From Fibrobacterota bacterium (lineage in GTDB: Bacteria; Fibrobacterota; Fibrobacteria; UBA5070), in the NCBI GenBank assembly GCA_016715065.1, contig JADKBN010000009.1, forward strand, positions 62,001 through 126,000: DNA of 64,000 bases. Reading direction: 5' to 3'. The position numbers and the translations under genes were made by a program. The notes under the pieces were generated by a model. It made no database searches. It saw only the letters and a program-made list of their open reading frames with translations, and was not told the origin of the DNA. This document shows, in pieces, positions 62,114 to 64,000 of this stretch (within the stretch, counting starts at the first letter, position 1; each line of letters starts with the position of its first letter).

Positions 62114-63922
62114 ATGAGAGCTAGCAAGATTTCTCTGGGCCTTGCCACGGTGGCGGTTGCCGCCTTTTTCTCGGGTTGCAAGGAACCCACCGGCAAGATC
62201 GCTCGCACGGAAGCTCTCTACCTGGCAGGCTCCCAATGGGGAGAGCCTTCCACGTTCAATCCTCTTGCCGAATCCTGGCAGCCAGCATGGCCGGTCAACG
62301 ACCGTTTCAACCTGATGTACGAGACCATGGTCTCATACAACTCCCTCACCGGCAAGGTCGAACCCGGCTTGGGCACCTTGGTGAGCAGCAACAACGACAG
62401 TGTCGTGGTGGACCTCAACCCCGCCGCCAAGTGGAGCGACGGCAAACCCGTCACCAGCACCGACGTCAAGTTCGTGTTCGACCTCGGACGCCGCTTCAAG
62501 GAAGCCGCCTCTGCGTACGTGATCGAATTCATTTCCGAAATCAAAGTCTCCACCGTCGAAAACGGCGGCATCAAGACCGAGCGTCTGACGTTCATGGTCG
62601 ACAAAGAGCAGCGCAACAACCCGCTGGCCATCCTGGACATGCTCCAGTCCACCAGAATCGCTCCCGCTCACGTGTTCGAGCCGCTCATCGCCTCCGCCGG
62701 CAACAAGCTCGACTCGGTCAAAAAACTGGCGATCGACAAAAAACCCGTGGTGTCCGGCCCCTACAACCTCAAGAGCTACTCCTCCGAGAAAATCATTCTC
62801 GAACGCCGCGACGACTACTGGGGAAACCAGGCGCTGCACGGCGGACAGTTGCCTGCGCCGAAATTCATCATCCACCCGATTTTCAAGGGCAACGACGCGT
62901 TCGCGACCGGCATGCAGCGAGGCACCATCGACGCCTCGATGACCTTCATTCCGCAGATCGGCGACGAAAAGAAAAACGGCATCAGCACATGGCTGGACAA
63001 GGAGCCATACTACTTGCCCGGCGCGATCCCCATGATGATCTTCAACGTGACTCGCGAACCGATGAACGACAAAAATTTCCGTCGCGCATTTGCCGCCGCG
63101 ATCGACCATGAAAAGATCCGCAGACTCGCCGTGTCCGGTTATTCCATCGACATGCGCCCCGGATTGGTGATGCCCACCGGATTGGAAGGCAAGTTCTACG
63201 ACTCCGCCGAAGCCGCCAAGCACTCCGTGGCCCCAGGGATCGAATCCGCCAAGAAGATCCTCGCCGAGGCCGGTTACAAGGCCGTGCGCAAGCCGGACGG
63301 CTCCCTCGACTACACCACCGACAAGGCTGGCAAGAAGCTCAAGACATTGCTGATCACCTCGCCCACCGGCTGGTCGGACTGGGAAGCGATGGTTCGTTTG
63401 GCGGTCGCCAGCCTGCGCGAAGCAGGGATCGACGCTCGCGAAGGATTCGTGGACGCCAGCCAGTACTGGCCGGCCAAGTCCTCCGGCAAGTTCGACCTGC
63501 TCATGGACAAGCCCGCCTCCGTCATCACACCATCCCTTCCTTGGAGCCGTTTCGATGCGGTGATGTCCAGTCGCAACTGGCAGCCTTCGGAAACCGGCAG
63601 CATGAACCAGAACCAGGGCCGTTACAACCAGCCCGGCGTTCCTGGTTACAACCCCAAGGTCGACAGCCTCCTGAACGCCATTCCGCTCACGACAGATTCT
63701 GCCGCGTTGCGCAAGGCCTACGTCCAGCTCAACAACATCTTCCTCGACGACCAGCCCGCCGTCCCATTGGTCTACCTGCCCGAGCAGTTCTACCAGTTCA
63801 GCGAAAAGACCTGGACCAACTGGCCCACGGAAAAGAACGCCTACGGTCCCGCCCAGCTGCCATGGGTCAGTGCGGGCATCAACACGCTCTGGAAGCTCAA
63901 GCTCGCCAAGCAAGAGCCCTGA
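62114..63922 (+). CDS. Family-5 (peptide/oligosaccharide) ABC-transporter solute-binding lipoprotein
   Basis: 602 residues from the ATG at 62114, with GAGGG 5 bases upstream; an ATG at 62102 is in frame. It is a lipoprotein (hydrophobic signal, then FFSGC, Cys about residue 21). SBP_bac_5 features: WGEPSTFNPLAESWQP near the start, VDLNPAAKWSDGKPVTSTDVKF, VSGPYNLKSY and a C-terminal PLVYLPEQFYQF. It would bind peptides or oligosaccharides at the cell surface and hand them to a membrane permease, whose gene appears to start right after it. Confidence 0.88.
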   Translation: MRASKISLGLATVAVAAFFSGCKEPTGKIARTEALYLAGSQWGEPSTFNPLAESWQPAWPVNDRFNLMYETMVSYNSLTGKVEPGLGTLVSSNNDSVVVDLNPAAKWSDGKPVTSTDVKFVFDLGRRFKEAASAYVIEFISEIKVSTVENGGIKTERLTFMVDKEQRNNPLAILDMLQSTRIAPAHVFEPLIASAGNKLDSVKKLAIDKKPVVSGPYNLKSYSSEKIILERRDDYWGNQALHGGQLPAPKFIIHPIFKGNDAFATGMQRGTIDASMTFIPQIGDEKKNGISTWLDKEPYYLPGAIPMMIFNVTREPMNDKNFRRAFAAAIDHEKIRRLAVSGYSIDMRPGLVMPTGLEGKFYDSAEAAKHSVAPGIESAKKILAEAGYKAVRKPDGSLDYTTDKAGKKLKTLLITSPTGWSDWEAMVRLAVASLREAGIDAREGFVDASQYWPAKSSGKFDLLMDKPASVITPSLPWSRFDAVMSSRNWQPSETGSMNQNQGRYNQPGVPGYNPKVDSLLNAIPLTTDSAALRKAYVQLNNIFLDDQPAVPLVYLPEQFYQFSEKTWTNWPTEKNAYGPAQLPWVSAGINTLWKLKLAKQEP

Positions 63923-63940
63923 ACCGGATAAAGGATCTCC

Positions 63941-64000
63941 ATGCTCAAGCAATACCCAACGGCTCGATTCATCCTACAGCGGGGAGGATGGTATTTCATC
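63941..64000 (+). CDS. Start of a probable ABC-transporter permease, cut by window end
   Basis: Only the first 20 codons are present (MLKQYPTARFILQRGGWYFI, running to the edge). The ATG at 63941 has AAAGGAT 6 bases upstream and lies 18 bases after the binding-protein stop. A basic-aromatic N-terminus leading towards a membrane segment and its position fit a DppB-type permease subunit; this is inferred from context, not from a motif. Confidence 0.45.
   Translation, partial: MLKQYPTARFILQRGGWYFI

Overview
The window is 64 kb of GC-rich bacterial chromosome. Genes are dense on both strands, many neighbours overlap by 1 to 4 bases, and only one tRNA is present. The housekeeping genes are dxr, rseP, ppc, coaD, trxB and a topB-like topoisomerase. 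Two giant Calx-beta surface proteins, several lipoproteins, an outer-membrane barrel and a GH57/DUF4912 pair point to a Gram-negative diderm. Fibrobacterota or a neighbouring FCB-type phylum seems plausible, but this is inferred from gene style only; no marker gene here settles it.

Layout. 1-13.6 kb: two tandem paralogous Calx-beta surface proteins, the first cut by the window edge. 13.6-20 kb: a PHP phosphoesterase and a zinc-ribbon protein on the minus strand, then a plus-strand run hisN-like / dxr / rseP / degenerate receiver-ATPase. 20-25.4 kb: a radical SAM plus DUF4130 pair (putative DNA modification/repair), a DUF116 protein and a beta-helix lipoprotein. 25.4-30.1 kb: an accessory island holding a gene broken by an amber stop, a truncated Rpn-like remnant, dispersed hairpin repeats, and an RHS/YD-repeat protein with an Stv-like C-terminal tip and a small putative immunity gene. 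30.1-34.7 kb: an RsuA-type pseudouridine synthase, a pyridoxamine-oxidase-like gene with a MarR regulator and a palindromic operator, a DUF4405 membrane protein, an iron-type alcohol dehydrogenase and an ABM monooxygenase. 34.7-41.8 kb: ppc diverging from coaD / rhomboid / unknown / GspE-type ATPase. 41.8-44.9 kb: tRNA-Gly(CCC) with a terminator, a VOC protein, an SDR, a flippase-like membrane protein and a DUF192 protein. 44.9-55.4 kb: a DEAD-box helicase, an S9 peptidase, a ferredoxin-NADP reductase-like protein, a TM2-pilin fusion, trxB, DUF1015, Nudix and topB. 55.5-64 kb: a lipoprotein with a beta-barrel, DUF4912 with a GH57 branching enzyme, Nudix, a family-5 solute-binding lipoprotein, and the first codons of its likely permease.

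The points most worth a second look are these. (a) The RHS-Stv cassette sits between two copies of a dispersed repeat, with a third inverted copy 4.5 kb away; the repeat's hairpins show a compensatory base-pair change. (b) The radical SAM/DUF4130 pair lacks the uracil-DNA-glycosylase domain often fused to it. (c) A short repeat occupies three convergent gene junctions and supplies the stop codon of one gene. (d) Four single-base frameshifts cluster in 2.8 kb (39.4-42.2 kb), which suggests local sequence error or local decay. (e) A TM2 domain is fused to a pilin-like helix.
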